Source: Streptomyces beigongshangae
GTDB taxonomy: Bacteria; Actinomycetota; Actinomycetes; Streptomycetales; Streptomycetaceae
Reading direction: 5' to 3'
Length of the DNA: 64,000 bases
NCBI RefSeq assembly: GCF_019710745.1
Contig: NZ_JAHKJW010000032.1
Coordinates: forward strand, 27,540 to 91,539
Positions 17,497 through 24,720 of this stretch are shown one piece after another (positions within the stretch are counted from its first letter, which is position 1; every line of letters begins with the position of its first letter). Below the pieces are notes generated by a model that was not told the DNA's origin, ran no database searches, and worked only from the letters and a program-made list of their open reading frames with translations. The translations under genes were made by a program, and so were the position numbers.

Positions 17497-18750
17497 TCAC
17501 CCCAGCCGGTCCCGCAGGTAGGCCCGCCAGCGGACCGTGAACTCCTCCGGTGACGTGTCCAGGACCTCCCGCATCCCGGTCTCCACCGCCCCCGCCCGCT
17601 TCCCGTGCTCCCCCACGGCCCGGTAGAACTCGCCGAGCCGCACCTCGCCCCACCGCTCGGCGATCATCCGGCAGGCCAGCCAGCCGCTCTCGTAGGCCCG
17701 CGCCAGCTTCCCCGCGTCCCCGTCGAACCCGAAGTCCCCGTCCGCGGGCAGCCCGGCCGGCACGTTCCCGCCGGCCACCGCGCGCCGCAGCTCGGGCGCG
17801 GCCTGCGCCGCCGAGCGGCCGGTGCCCCGGTAGCCGACCCAGTCCGCGTACCCTTCCGACAGCCACAGCGGGGTCGCCGCCGAGGTCGCGGTGCGGGTGG
17901 CGACATGGGCCGTCTCGTGCGTGAGCACGACCTGCCGGCCGAAGGAGCCCAGCACCCCGTACGCGTCGGGGTTGACGATGATCCGGTCGGCGGGCACCCT
18001 CCCGGAGCCTCCCCCGGCCTCCGGCCGGGGGGACCCCCCCTTCGCCTCGGTCACCTCGCCCGTGGTGACCGCTGCGATCCCCCGGTACCCGGCGGCGGGC
18101 GCCCCCAGCAGCTGCGCCATCGCCTCCAGCGACTCCGGTACGAGGACGACGACCCGGCCCGGCCAGTCCCCGCCCCACGCCTCCCGCACCGCGGGCACCG
18201 CCCGGTCGGCCAGTCCCGCGTAACCGCGCAGCGCGGCACGGGACTGGCCGACCCCCAGGACGAGGCTGCTCCCGCCGCGCACGACCGTCACGGTCCCCTG
18301 CTCCCACAGCTGCCGGCCGGCGCCGGCGGCGGGCCGGTCGGCGGTCACGTACCAGCGTCCGCCGGCGCGCAGGAGGCTCAGCGTGCGGGCGGTGACGACG
18401 GGCGCCCGGTCGTGGCCGGCTATGCGGTAGCGCAGGTCCGCGTCGGCCGTGGCGCGGTCGCCGGAGCGGCTGAGACCGGTCACGCGGTACGACCAGCCGG
18501 CCAGCGGGACCGCCCGCAGGTTCCTGAACCCGGTGCGCGCCTCGGCCCGTTCACCGGGGGCGGCGGAGGCCGGTGCCGCCGTCGCCACGAAGGCCCGCTC
18601 GCTGCCGTCGCGCACCGCCGCCGCCCGGCGGTCGAGCACGCGCTGGACGTCGGCGGACGCGCCGTCGGGCGCCGGGGCACCGCCGCAGCCGACCAGACCG
18701 GCCAGCAACAGCCCCACGGCACATCTCGGCGCACGCCCACGACCGGCCAC
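17497..18750 (-). CDS. Lipoprotein with HEXXH zinc-metallopeptidase motif
   Basis: 417 residues from the GTG at 18750. A short basic start, hydrophobic stretch and lipobox LVGC (Cys22) mark an exported lipoprotein. HETAH lies at residues 278-282 and a third ligand candidate, Glu299, in LSEGYADW, 17 residues on. This is gluzincin spacing, as in M1-like or basic-secretory-type peptidases, so an extracytoplasmic peptidase is likely. An in-frame palindromic element (18008-18040) adds GGSPRPEAGGGSG in a loop before the active site. It is read leftward, just downstream of the NlpC/P60 gene. Confidence 0.74.
   Translation of the reverse strand: MAGRGRAPRCAVGLLLAGLVGCGGAPAPDGASADVQRVLDRRAAAVRDGSERAFVATAAPASAAPGERAEARTGFRNLRAVPLAGWSYRVTGLSRSGDRATADADLRYRIAGHDRAPVVTARTLSLLRAGGRWYVTADRPAAGAGRQLWEQGTVTVVRGGSSLVLGVGQSRAALRGYAGLADRAVPAVREAWGGDWPGRVVVLVPESLEAMAQLLGAPAAGYRGIAAVTTGEVTEAKGGSPRPEAGGGSGRVPADRIIVNPDAYGVLGSFGRQVVLTHETAHVATRTATSAATPLWLSEGYADWVGYRGTGRSAAQAAPELRRAVAGGNVPAGLPADGDFGFDGDAGKLARAYESGWLACRMIAERWGEVRLGEFYRAVGEHGKRAGAVETGMREVLDTSPEEFTVRWRAYLRDRLG
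18008..18040. repeat. Short C/G-run palindromic element inside the metallopeptidase gene
   Basis: CTCCCCC, a GGCC-rich centre and GGGGGGACCCCCC form a compact palindrome of a type that recurs in Streptomyces genomes. Its length keeps the reading frame, so it appears as a Gly/Pro/Ser-rich insert. A related element lies at 42244-42279 in ctaC. Confidence 0.6.
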
Positions 18751-18782
18751 GATCCCGATCGTACGGCGTCGGGCCCGGTGGG

Positions 18783-19793
18783 TCAGGGGCGCGTCACGGC
18801 CGAGACGGGCATCATGCCCACCGGGTCGTAGCGCACGGGGGCGCCCGGGTAGGGGGCGTGGATCACCTGGCCGTTGCCCACGTACATCCCGACGTGGCTG
18901 GCGTCGTCCCGGTAGGTGACGAGGTCCCCGGGCTGCGCCTGTGCGAGCGGCACCCGCCGCCCGGCGTGCGCCTGGGCCTGCGAGGTGCGCGGCAGACCGA
19001 CGCCGGCCTGCGCGTACGACCACTGGGTGAGGCCGGAACAGTCGAAGGTGGCGGGTCCGCTGGCGCCCCAGACGTACGGGCGGCCGACGGCCGAGCGGGC
19101 CGCGGCGACGGCGGCGGCCGCCCGCCCGGAGGACGGGACGGCGCCGGTGAGGTCGGGCGTCCGGGGGGAGCGGGAGGCCCGGTCGTGGGCGGCGCGGTCC
19201 TCGTCGGGCATCGCGTTGAGCAGCTGCCGTGCCCTGGCCAGCTTCCGCTCGACGGTGCGCTTGTGCCGGGCGACGGCCTGACGGCTGCGGTCCAGTTCGG
19301 AGAGTTTGCGGGTGGCCTCCACCCGGTCCTGGGCCAGGACGCGCAGGGCGGTCTGCAGCTCTGCGAGCTCCCCGGCCTGGCGGGCGCTGATGCGGTCGAT
19401 CGCGGCCGCCTTGTCGAGGTACTCGTCGGGGTCGTCCGAGAACATCAGCGCCAGCGACGGGTCGAGGCCTCCGGAGCGGTACTGGGCCACGGCCAGCGAA
19501 CCGAGCGCGTCCCGCATGGCGTTGATGCGGTCCTGCTGGCGGGCGATGCGGTCCCGTACCCCGTCCACCTCGTCGTGCAGGAGGTCGGCGCGCTCGTCGG
19601 CCCTGTTGTACGACTCGGTGGCGTGCTCGGCCTCCGCGTACAGCCGGTTCACCTCGGCGCGTCTGTCGTCCTGCGGTGCGGCGCCGGCCGGCAGGACGCC
19701 GAGGGCCGCGGCCGCGGCGGCCAGTACGCAGAGTGCGGCGCCTCGGGCGCCCCGGTCGAAACCGGACGGTACAAGGCGGCGATGGGACCCCAC
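18783..19793 (-). CDS. NlpC/P60 (C40) cell-wall peptidase, paralogue 1
   Basis: 336 residues from the GTG at 19793. A signal peptide (hydrophobic ~18-37, cleavage near AGA-AP) is followed by a long coiled coil (residues ~45-200). The C-terminal NlpC/P60 domain has catalytic Cys252 (FDCSGLTQW), His300 (SHVGMY) and His312 (IHAPYP). Such enzymes cut the D-Glu to diamino acid bond of peptidoglycan stem peptides outside the cell, and the coiled coil usually restrains activity. Upstream AAGGGAG is rather far from the GTG, so the start is not certain. It resembles the next gene along its whole length. Confidence 0.85.
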   Translation of the reverse strand: MGSHRRLVPSGFDRGARGAALCVLAAAAAALGVLPAGAAPQDDRRAEVNRLYAEAEHATESYNRADERADLLHDEVDGVRDRIARQQDRINAMRDALGSLAVAQYRSGGLDPSLALMFSDDPDEYLDKAAAIDRISARQAGELAELQTALRVLAQDRVEATRKLSELDRSRQAVARHKRTVERKLARARQLLNAMPDEDRAAHDRASRSPRTPDLTGAVPSSGRAAAAVAAARSAVGRPYVWGASGPATFDCSGLTQWSYAQAGVGLPRTSQAQAHAGRRVPLAQAQPGDLVTYRDDASHVGMYVGNGQVIHAPYPGAPVRYDPVGMMPVSAVTRP

Positions 19794-20055
19794 AGGAAGC
19801 CGCACTCCCTTCCGCTGACGGTCTGTCGGTCCCCCGGAGTGGGGAAACGCGCCAGACAGTAGCCGTGCGACCACGCGCGGGCCAAAGACGTCGGCGGACA
19901 CACAGCGTGACGCCCCGCCCGGGACGCAGGTCACCGGCGGGGCGTGGGGTCGGCGGGCGCCACGGGAATTCGCCCGTTCGGGCGGCTTGGTGATCAGCCT
20001 TCAGGGGGAACGCGAAGGGCCCCGCCCGAAGGCCGGGCCGGACGCGGACACCGGG

Positions 20056-21087
20056 TCAGACGCGGACGCCGAACTGGAAGGAGCCGATGGTGCTCATGGA
20101 CTCCAGGCGGACGACGGTGCCCGGCTTCGGGGCGTGCAGCACCACGCCGTTGCCGGCGTACAGGCCGACGTGCGCCAGGCTGTTGAAGAAGACCAGGTCA
20201 CCGGGCTTGAGTTCACCACGGCCGATCTTCACGCCGTCGTTGTGCTGCGTGTACGTGGTCCGGGTGATCGACACACCGGCCTGGCTGTACGCCCACTGCG
20301 TCAGACCGGAGCAGTCGTAGGAGTTGGGGCCGCTGCCGCCGGAGACGTACGGCTTGCCCATCTGGGTCCGCGCGGCGGCCAGGGCGGCGGCGCCGCGGTC
20401 GGAGGCCGGGGCCTCCTTGGTGAGTTCGACGCGCTCGTCGGCGGAGCGGCTGGCGCGCTCCTCGGCGGTGGTGATGGCCGCCTTCTCCGCGGCCGTCAGG
20501 CTGTTGAGAAGCTTCTGCGCCTCGGCGAGCTTGCTCTGGACTTCCTTCTTCTTCTTGCTCAGCGTCTCGCGGGTCTCGGAGAGCTCCTTGAGCTTGCCGG
20601 CCGCCTCCTGGCGCTGCTGGGCGAGGACGCGCTGCTTGTCCTGGACCTTCTTGAGCGCCTCGACCTGCTGCGCGCTGAGCTGGTCGATGGTGGACGCCTT
20701 GTCGAGGTAGTCGTCCGGGTCGGAGGAGAGGAAGAGCTGCACGGAGGGGTCGATGGCACCCGTCCGGTACTGGGAGCTGGCCATCAGGCCGAGGCCCTCG
20801 CGCATGGAGTTGAGATCGTCCTGGCCGCGGGCGACCTGGTCCTGGAGGGTGTCGATCTCCTTCTCCAGCTTCTCCTGCTTCTCCTCGGCCCCGTTGGCCC
20901 TGTCCGTGGCGAGCGCCGACTGCTCGTAGAGCGCGTCGACCTTGGCCTTGACCTCGTCCTTGCTGGGCTTCTCGCCGGGGGCGGCGTTGGCCGCCTGAGA
21001 GCTGAGGGCGACGGCTGCCGCGGCAGCGGTGGTGAGCACGGTCACGCGGGTGCGGCTCGGCTGCTTCGGTCGACGGTGGGACGCCAC
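20056..21087 (-). CDS. NlpC/P60 (C40) cell-wall peptidase, paralogue 2
   Basis: 343 residues. The start is the GTG at 21087: AAGGAG occupies 21097-21102, nine bases away, so the in-frame ATG at 21105 overlaps the ribosome site itself and is unlikely. A basic N-terminus and hydrophobic segment form a signal peptide ending near ANA-AP. A coiled coil rich in Glu/Lys (residues ~45-215) precedes the hydrolase domain, with Cys259 (YDCSGLTQW), His306 and His318. The expected role is peptidoglycan stem-peptide cleavage during growth or sporulation. The preceding region carries a plausible promoter and a leader of about 100 bases. Confidence 0.88.
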   Translation of the reverse strand: MASHRRPKQPSRTRVTVLTTAAAAAVALSSQAANAAPGEKPSKDEVKAKVDALYEQSALATDRANGAEEKQEKLEKEIDTLQDQVARGQDDLNSMREGLGLMASSQYRTGAIDPSVQLFLSSDPDDYLDKASTIDQLSAQQVEALKKVQDKQRVLAQQRQEAAGKLKELSETRETLSKKKKEVQSKLAEAQKLLNSLTAAEKAAITTAEERASRSADERVELTKEAPASDRGAAALAAARTQMGKPYVSGGSGPNSYDCSGLTQWAYSQAGVSITRTTYTQHNDGVKIGRGELKPGDLVFFNSLAHVGLYAGNGVVLHAPKPGTVVRLESMSTIGSFQFGVRV

Positions 21088-21196
21088 GGAGGCGAGCTCC
21101 TTCATTACCTCAGCCGCCCACCGAAGACGCCGGTTGGCGGTGTCCCTCCACCGTCACTCCCGATAAGTGATCACCCGAGCGGAGGTTCGACGCCTG

Positions 21197-21226
21197 ACCC
21201 TAGTGATGACCCTGTGATCAGTTCAA
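21197..21226 (-). promoter_or_regulatory. Candidate promoter of the NlpC/P60 paralogue 2 gene
   Basis: On the minus strand TTGAAC (21226-21221) and TAGGGT (21202-21197) are separated by 18 bases, fitting a housekeeping (HrdB-type) promoter. Transcription would start near 21190, leaving a leader of about 100 bases. The rest of the 352-base gap (21088-21439) shows two TGATCA palindromes and nothing else I can name. Confidence 0.4.
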
Positions 21227-21439
21227 ATCCTCCTCGGAAAAATCTCGCTCACCAGCGGCATTATTTGCGCTCGATTGACGTGCGGTGACACTTGGTTGAC
21301 GTTACGTCACGTGAAGATTCCACTTACCCGGGCACACCGGTCATGCGTCACGGATGGGGCGTACGGCATGTATGTGACTTACGGGGCGGAAGGGCGGCTT
21401 CAGCCCGACAGGGGCCGGAGTTCCCGGAACGGGCGGGTC

Positions 21440-22789
21440 TCAACCCCGCGAGAAACGCTTGAGCAGGACCGCGGAGGCCACCGGCCGGGCGCCCGCGGCG
21501 GCCACGCCGTCGGCCACCTCGCGGTCGGTGGAGGCGACGATGACGGGCCGGCCCGGCGGTTCCGCGCGCACCAGCTGGCGGATCAGCTCGTCCGCGGTGA
21601 CGCCGGGCTTGGAGAACAGCACCCGCACCCCGCGCGGCGGTGCGAGCAGCACCGGGGCGGCCAGTTCGGCCCCGTCGAAGACACAGGTGACCTCGGCGCC
21701 CGTCTGCGCGGCGAGCTGGGAGAGCTGGCCCAGGAGCCGCAGCCGCTGCTTCTCCAGCGGCATCTGCGGATAACCGGTCTTGGTGACGTTGTAGCCGTCG
21801 ACGACCAGGTGCGCCTGCGGCAGCGCGAGCAACTGGTCGAGGATGGCGGGGTCGTGCTCGGACAGCGCCCGGGCCGCGATGTCCTTCGGCGTCATACGTC
21901 CCGGTTCGACCGCGTCGACGGTCTCCGCGGGCCGTACCGACACCGGCGGCAGGGCGAGTTCGCGCCGCAGTCCCTGGGCCGCGTCGAGCACGGTGTCCAG
22001 GAGCAGCCGTACGCGCATGTCCTCGACGCTGCGCCCCTCCCGGACCGCGCGGCGGGTCGCCTCCAGGGACGCCTCGACCTCGCCGAGCCGCTGCTTGAGC
22101 CGCCGGCTCTCGCTCTCCGCGGCCGACACCTGGGCCTGTCCCTCGCCGCGCACGCCCTCCAGCTCGGCCCGCAGCTTGCGCAGGGCCGCCTCGCCGCGCT
22201 TGACGTCGCTGAGGGCGCCGCGCAGCTTGCGGTGAAGCGATTCGGCTTCCTTCCGCGCCGCGTCCAGCTCGGTGCGCAGCCGCTCCGTCTCGGCGCGGGT
22301 CTGGTCACGGGCCGCGGCGAGTTCCCCGCGCAGCCGCTCCAGCTCGGCGCGGCTCTCCTCGTCGGCGCGCTCGGCGTCCGCGCGCAGGGCCTCCTCGCCC
22401 GCGGCGGTCACCAGCTTCACCCAGCCCGTGGGCCGCAGCACATAGGCCGCGGCCGCGACGTCCAGCGGGTCCGCGGCCGGGGGCGGCGAGCCCGAGGCGA
22501 GAGCGTCCGCCAGCTCGGACTGCGCCTCCCTGAGCTTCTCGGCGATGCGCTGCCGGAAGAGCGGGTCGGTCTCCATGGCCGCCGCCATCGCCGTACCCGC
22601 GAACTTGGCGCGGCGGCTGGGGGTGAACCGGGCGTACTGCCGCAGCTGGACGGGCAGTTCGGACACGGTCAGCCCGCCGAAACCGTCCGAGACGATCTGC
22701 ACGACCCGGCGGCGCACGCCGTCGGGCAGCGGCCGGTCGAGCACCTCGGCGTCGCCGTCGTCCGGCTCCCCGCCCGTGGTCCCGGCCAT
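21440..22789 (-). CDS. NYN-domain (YacP-like) RNA-binding/nuclease protein with coiled coil
   Basis: 449 residues. The N-terminal ~110 residues are helical. A long Arg/Glu/Ala coiled coil covers about residues 140-260. The C-terminal ~170 residues form a NYN/PIN-like domain: LVVDGYNVTKTGYP with the conserved Asp, VTCVFDGAE, and IVASTDREVADG. NYN domains are metal-dependent ribonucleases or RNA-binding modules; the Bacillus relative Rae1 cuts mRNA on the ribosome. The four acidic residues expected for catalysis appear to be present. It follows the zinc-ribbon gene by 33 bases and is probably co-transcribed with it. Confidence 0.8.
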   Translation of the reverse strand: MAGTTGGEPDDGDAEVLDRPLPDGVRRRVVQIVSDGFGGLTVSELPVQLRQYARFTPSRRAKFAGTAMAAAMETDPLFRQRIAEKLREAQSELADALASGSPPPAADPLDVAAAAYVLRPTGWVKLVTAAGEEALRADAERADEESRAELERLRGELAAARDQTRAETERLRTELDAARKEAESLHRKLRGALSDVKRGEAALRKLRAELEGVRGEGQAQVSAAESESRRLKQRLGEVEASLEATRRAVREGRSVEDMRVRLLLDTVLDAAQGLRRELALPPVSVRPAETVDAVEPGRMTPKDIAARALSEHDPAILDQLLALPQAHLVVDGYNVTKTGYPQMPLEKQRLRLLGQLSQLAAQTGAEVTCVFDGAELAAPVLLAPPRGVRVLFSKPGVTADELIRQLVRAEPPGRPVIVASTDREVADGVAAAGARPVASAVLLKRFSRG

Positions 22790-22822
22790 CCCTCACCCCA
22801 TCGTCGTGCGGGCCCGCTCCCG

Positions 22823-23062
22823 TCAGGAGCCGGCGCCCGGCCTGTCCACCAGTTCCACCTGATCCACCGCGTTGCACCAGCGGCACCGCACGGACTCGAT
22901 GGTCTCACTGACCACCTCGCGCTCCTCGACCTCGGGTTCCCCGGCCAGATCCAGATGCACGTACTCGACGACCTTCGACGAGCGCGTCACGTCGAAGCGC
23001 GTGAGGTTGCCGCAGAGCGTGCAGCGCCACCGGGTCCGGGCGGTCGGGAGGGGAACCGTCAT
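22823..23062 (-). CDS. Small zinc-ribbon protein
   Basis: 79 residues. CTLC (near residue 15) and CRWC (near residue 61) provide two CxxC knuckles for one zinc ion. The middle is acidic (EPEVEEREVVSETIE). There is no signal or membrane segment. It is immediately upstream of the NYN-domain gene in the same direction, so a partner role in RNA handling is a reasonable guess but nothing more. The ATG at 23062 starts a typical short leader, MTVPLP. Confidence 0.72.
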   Translation of the reverse strand: MTVPLPTARTRWRCTLCGNLTRFDVTRSSKVVEYVHLDLAGEPEVEEREVVSETIESVRCRWCNAVDQVELVDRPGAGS

Positions 23063-23218
23063 CGTGGCAGTCGCTCTCTTTCCTGAGTCTCGGTGCCGCC
23101 CCGGCGTCCCCGGAACGTGTGGCTCGTAACCCTACGGCCTGGCGGGTACTCGACGCCCGTCCACCGACGGCGGCGGGGCGCTCTGCACGGATAGGTCCCG
23201 TTACGTCATGCTCTGCAC

Positions 23219-23950
23219 ATGACCGGCACCTGGAGTACGGCCCTCGGCAGGGCGCTCCGCGGCCACCCCGCGCCGGTGGCCCACGGACTGATCGCGCTGT
23301 GCTGCCTGGTCTTCCTGACCGGCCCGGCCTCGGGGCTCAGCCCTTCGTACGGCATCGGTGACGAGCTCCTCTCCGCGCAGCGGGCCTACTTCGAACAGTG
23401 GGGCGTGGTGCCCGTCGAGCTGTTCCGGGGCACGCCGCGGGCCGTCGCCGCCCCGGCCACCGCGCTCTTCGTGCACGGCAGCTGGCTGCATCTCCTGGGC
23501 AACATGCTCTTCCTCTACGTCTTCGGCGCGATGGTCGAGGAACGGATGGGCCACTTCCGGTTCGCCCTCTTCTACGTGGGCTGCGGCTATGTCGCCCTGC
23601 TCGGCTACGCGGGCGCCCACGCCGACTCGGCACAGACCCTCGTCGGCGCGTCCGGAGCGATCTCCGCGGTCCTGGGAGCGTTCCTCTACCTCTTCCCCAC
23701 CGCCCGGGTGACCAGTCTCTTCCCGTTCCTCTTCTTCCTGCCGCTGCGGTTCCCCGCCTGGGTGGTGCTGCCGTTCTGGGTGTCCCTGCAGTGGCTGGCC
23801 GCGGCGCGCGCGACGCAGGGCCCCGGGGTCGCCTATCTGGCGCACCTGCTGGGCTTCTCCGCCGGGTTCCTCCACGCGTGGGTGCGGTACGGGCGTCCGG
23901 CTAGAGTGAAATCCCCAGCGACGGCCACCGAGGGAGAAAACCAGCCGTGA
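23219..23950 (+). CDS. Rhomboid-family intramembrane serine protease
   Basis: 243 residues with six to seven membrane segments. Diagnostic motifs are HGSWLHLLGN (His86, His91, Asn95; oxyanion region), GASG with nucleophile Ser145, and AHLLGF with catalytic His209. Rhomboids cut single-span membrane proteins within the bilayer; the substrates here are unknown. The TGA stop overlaps the GTG start of the following RAM-domain gene (GTGA), implying translational coupling. The gene starts at an ATG without a striking ribosome site. Confidence 0.9.
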   Translation: MTGTWSTALGRALRGHPAPVAHGLIALCCLVFLTGPASGLSPSYGIGDELLSAQRAYFEQWGVVPVELFRGTPRAVAAPATALFVHGSWLHLLGNMLFLYVFGAMVEERMGHFRFALFYVGCGYVALLGYAGAHADSAQTLVGASGAISAVLGAFLYLFPTARVTSLFPFLFFLPLRFPAWVVLPFWVSLQWLAAARATQGPGVAYLAHLLGFSAGFLHAWVRYGRPARVKSPATATEGENQP

Positions 23951-24228
23951 TCACCGCGATCGTGCTCATCAAGACCAGCGTGGACCGGATTCCCGAGATC
24001 GCCGAGTCGATCGCGGCGCTGGACAGCGTCAGCGAGGTCTTCTCCGTGACGGGGACGTACGACCTGATCGCCATGGTCCGGGTGACGGCCCACGACGACC
24101 TGGCCGACGTCATCCCCGGGAGGATCAGCAAGATCCCGGGTGTGGAGGGCACGGACACGCACGTGGCGTTCCGTACGTACTCGCAGCACGACCTGGAGGC
24201 GGCTTTCGCGATCGGTCTCGACAACTAG
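23947..24228 (+). CDS. Stand-alone Lrp/AsnC ligand-binding (RAM) domain protein
   Basis: 93 residues covering only the alpha/beta RAM sandwich of Lrp/AsnC regulators (start MITAIVLIKTSVDR, core FSVTGTYDLIAMVRV). There is no DNA-binding helix-turn-helix. GAGGGAG precedes the GTG start. Stand-alone RAM proteins bind amino acids and form decamer-like assemblies, and may modulate full-length Lrp proteins. The fused stop/start with the rhomboid gene means the two are made together. Confidence 0.85.
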   Translation: MITAIVLIKTSVDRIPEIAESIAALDSVSEVFSVTGTYDLIAMVRVTAHDDLADVIPGRISKIPGVEGTDTHVAFRTYSQHDLEAAFAIGLDN

Positions 24229-24286
24229 CCCGCCGGGGGCCGGGGGAATCCGGGTGCACTGCCGGGTGCGGGTGCGTCGTGGCTTG

Positions 24287-24316
24287 TCGCGCAGTTCCCC
24301 GCGTCCCTTCGGGGCG
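24287..24316. repeat. Dispersed repeat, copy 3 (half element)
   Basis: TCGCGCAGTTCCCCGCG (24287-24303) matches one arm of the family with core GCGCGGGGAACTGCGCGA, followed by a short CCC-TTC-GGGG hairpin. It lies 3' of the RAM-domain gene. Confidence 0.6.
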
Positions 24317-24339
24317 CTGCCCGCCCGGGCGCCTTCGGA

Positions 24340-24367
24340 TGAAGAGTTCTTCATCGTGCGCTCATCC
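24340..24367 (+). promoter_or_regulatory. Putative response-regulator operator, site 1
   Basis: TGAAG, four bases, CTTCAT, five bases, GCTCATCC. The TTCAT and CTCAT half-sites are 11 bp apart, the helical repeat typical of OmpR/PhoB regulators, and TGAAG/CTTCA form an inverted repeat. An almost identical arrangement occurs at 27021-27048. The first base is exactly 60 bp from the ATG of the small acidic protein gene. Confidence 0.6.
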
Positions 24368-24399
24368 CGGGGGCCCGGTGGCGGGCGCAGGATCGGGCC

Positions 24400-24720
24400 A
24401 TGGTCTTCTCCCATCGGATCGCGGCCCTCGCCGCCGTCGTGGTGATCCCCCTGGGGATCGCCGCCACCAGTTACGCCCTCACCGACAGTCCGGAGTCCCC
24501 GAAGGTGCCGCCCAAGGTGGAGCTGGGCAGCGGGTCGCCCCCGGTGACGCCCACCGCCACGAAACCGGCCGCGACCCCCACCCCGACCCCGACAACGACC
24601 CCCAGTGACCAGGTCGTGTCACGACCCCCGGTGAGCGACGACGACGATGACGACGGACCGGGGGACGACGCACGGGACGACGACGGACCCGGGGACGACG
24701 GGCCGGAGGACGACGGCTGA
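24400..24720 (+). CDS. Small exported protein with Pro/Thr spacer and polyacidic tail
   Basis: 106 residues. An N-terminal hydrophobic segment (residues ~7-25) is a signal peptide or membrane anchor. A Pro/Thr-rich linker follows (residues ~40-70), and then a tail almost entirely of Asp, Gly and Pro. The tail would be extracytoplasmic and could bind cations or basic polymers. No family is recognised. The gene has the putative operator upstream and runs into the sensor kinase, with the kinase start inside or just after it. It may be an accessory to the sensor, or simply regulated by it. Confidence 0.6.
   Translation: MVFSHRIAALAAVVVIPLGIAATSYALTDSPESPKVPPKVELGSGSPPVTPTATKPAATPTPTPTTTPSDQVVSRPPVSDDDDDDGPGDDARDDDGPGDDGPEDDG

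Noticed and set aside
14717..18307. Very long antisense open frame across the acyl-CoA ligase, glycosyltransferase and lipoprotein genes
   Set aside because: It is a shadow frame in high-GC DNA: it runs through several well-identified genes on both strands and its product is Arg/Gly/Ala-rich without any domain.
21088..21300. c-di-AMP (ydaO-type) riboswitch before the NlpC/P60 genes
   Set aside because: These riboswitches do control some cell-wall hydrolases in Streptomyces, but the conserved blocks are not present in either leader.
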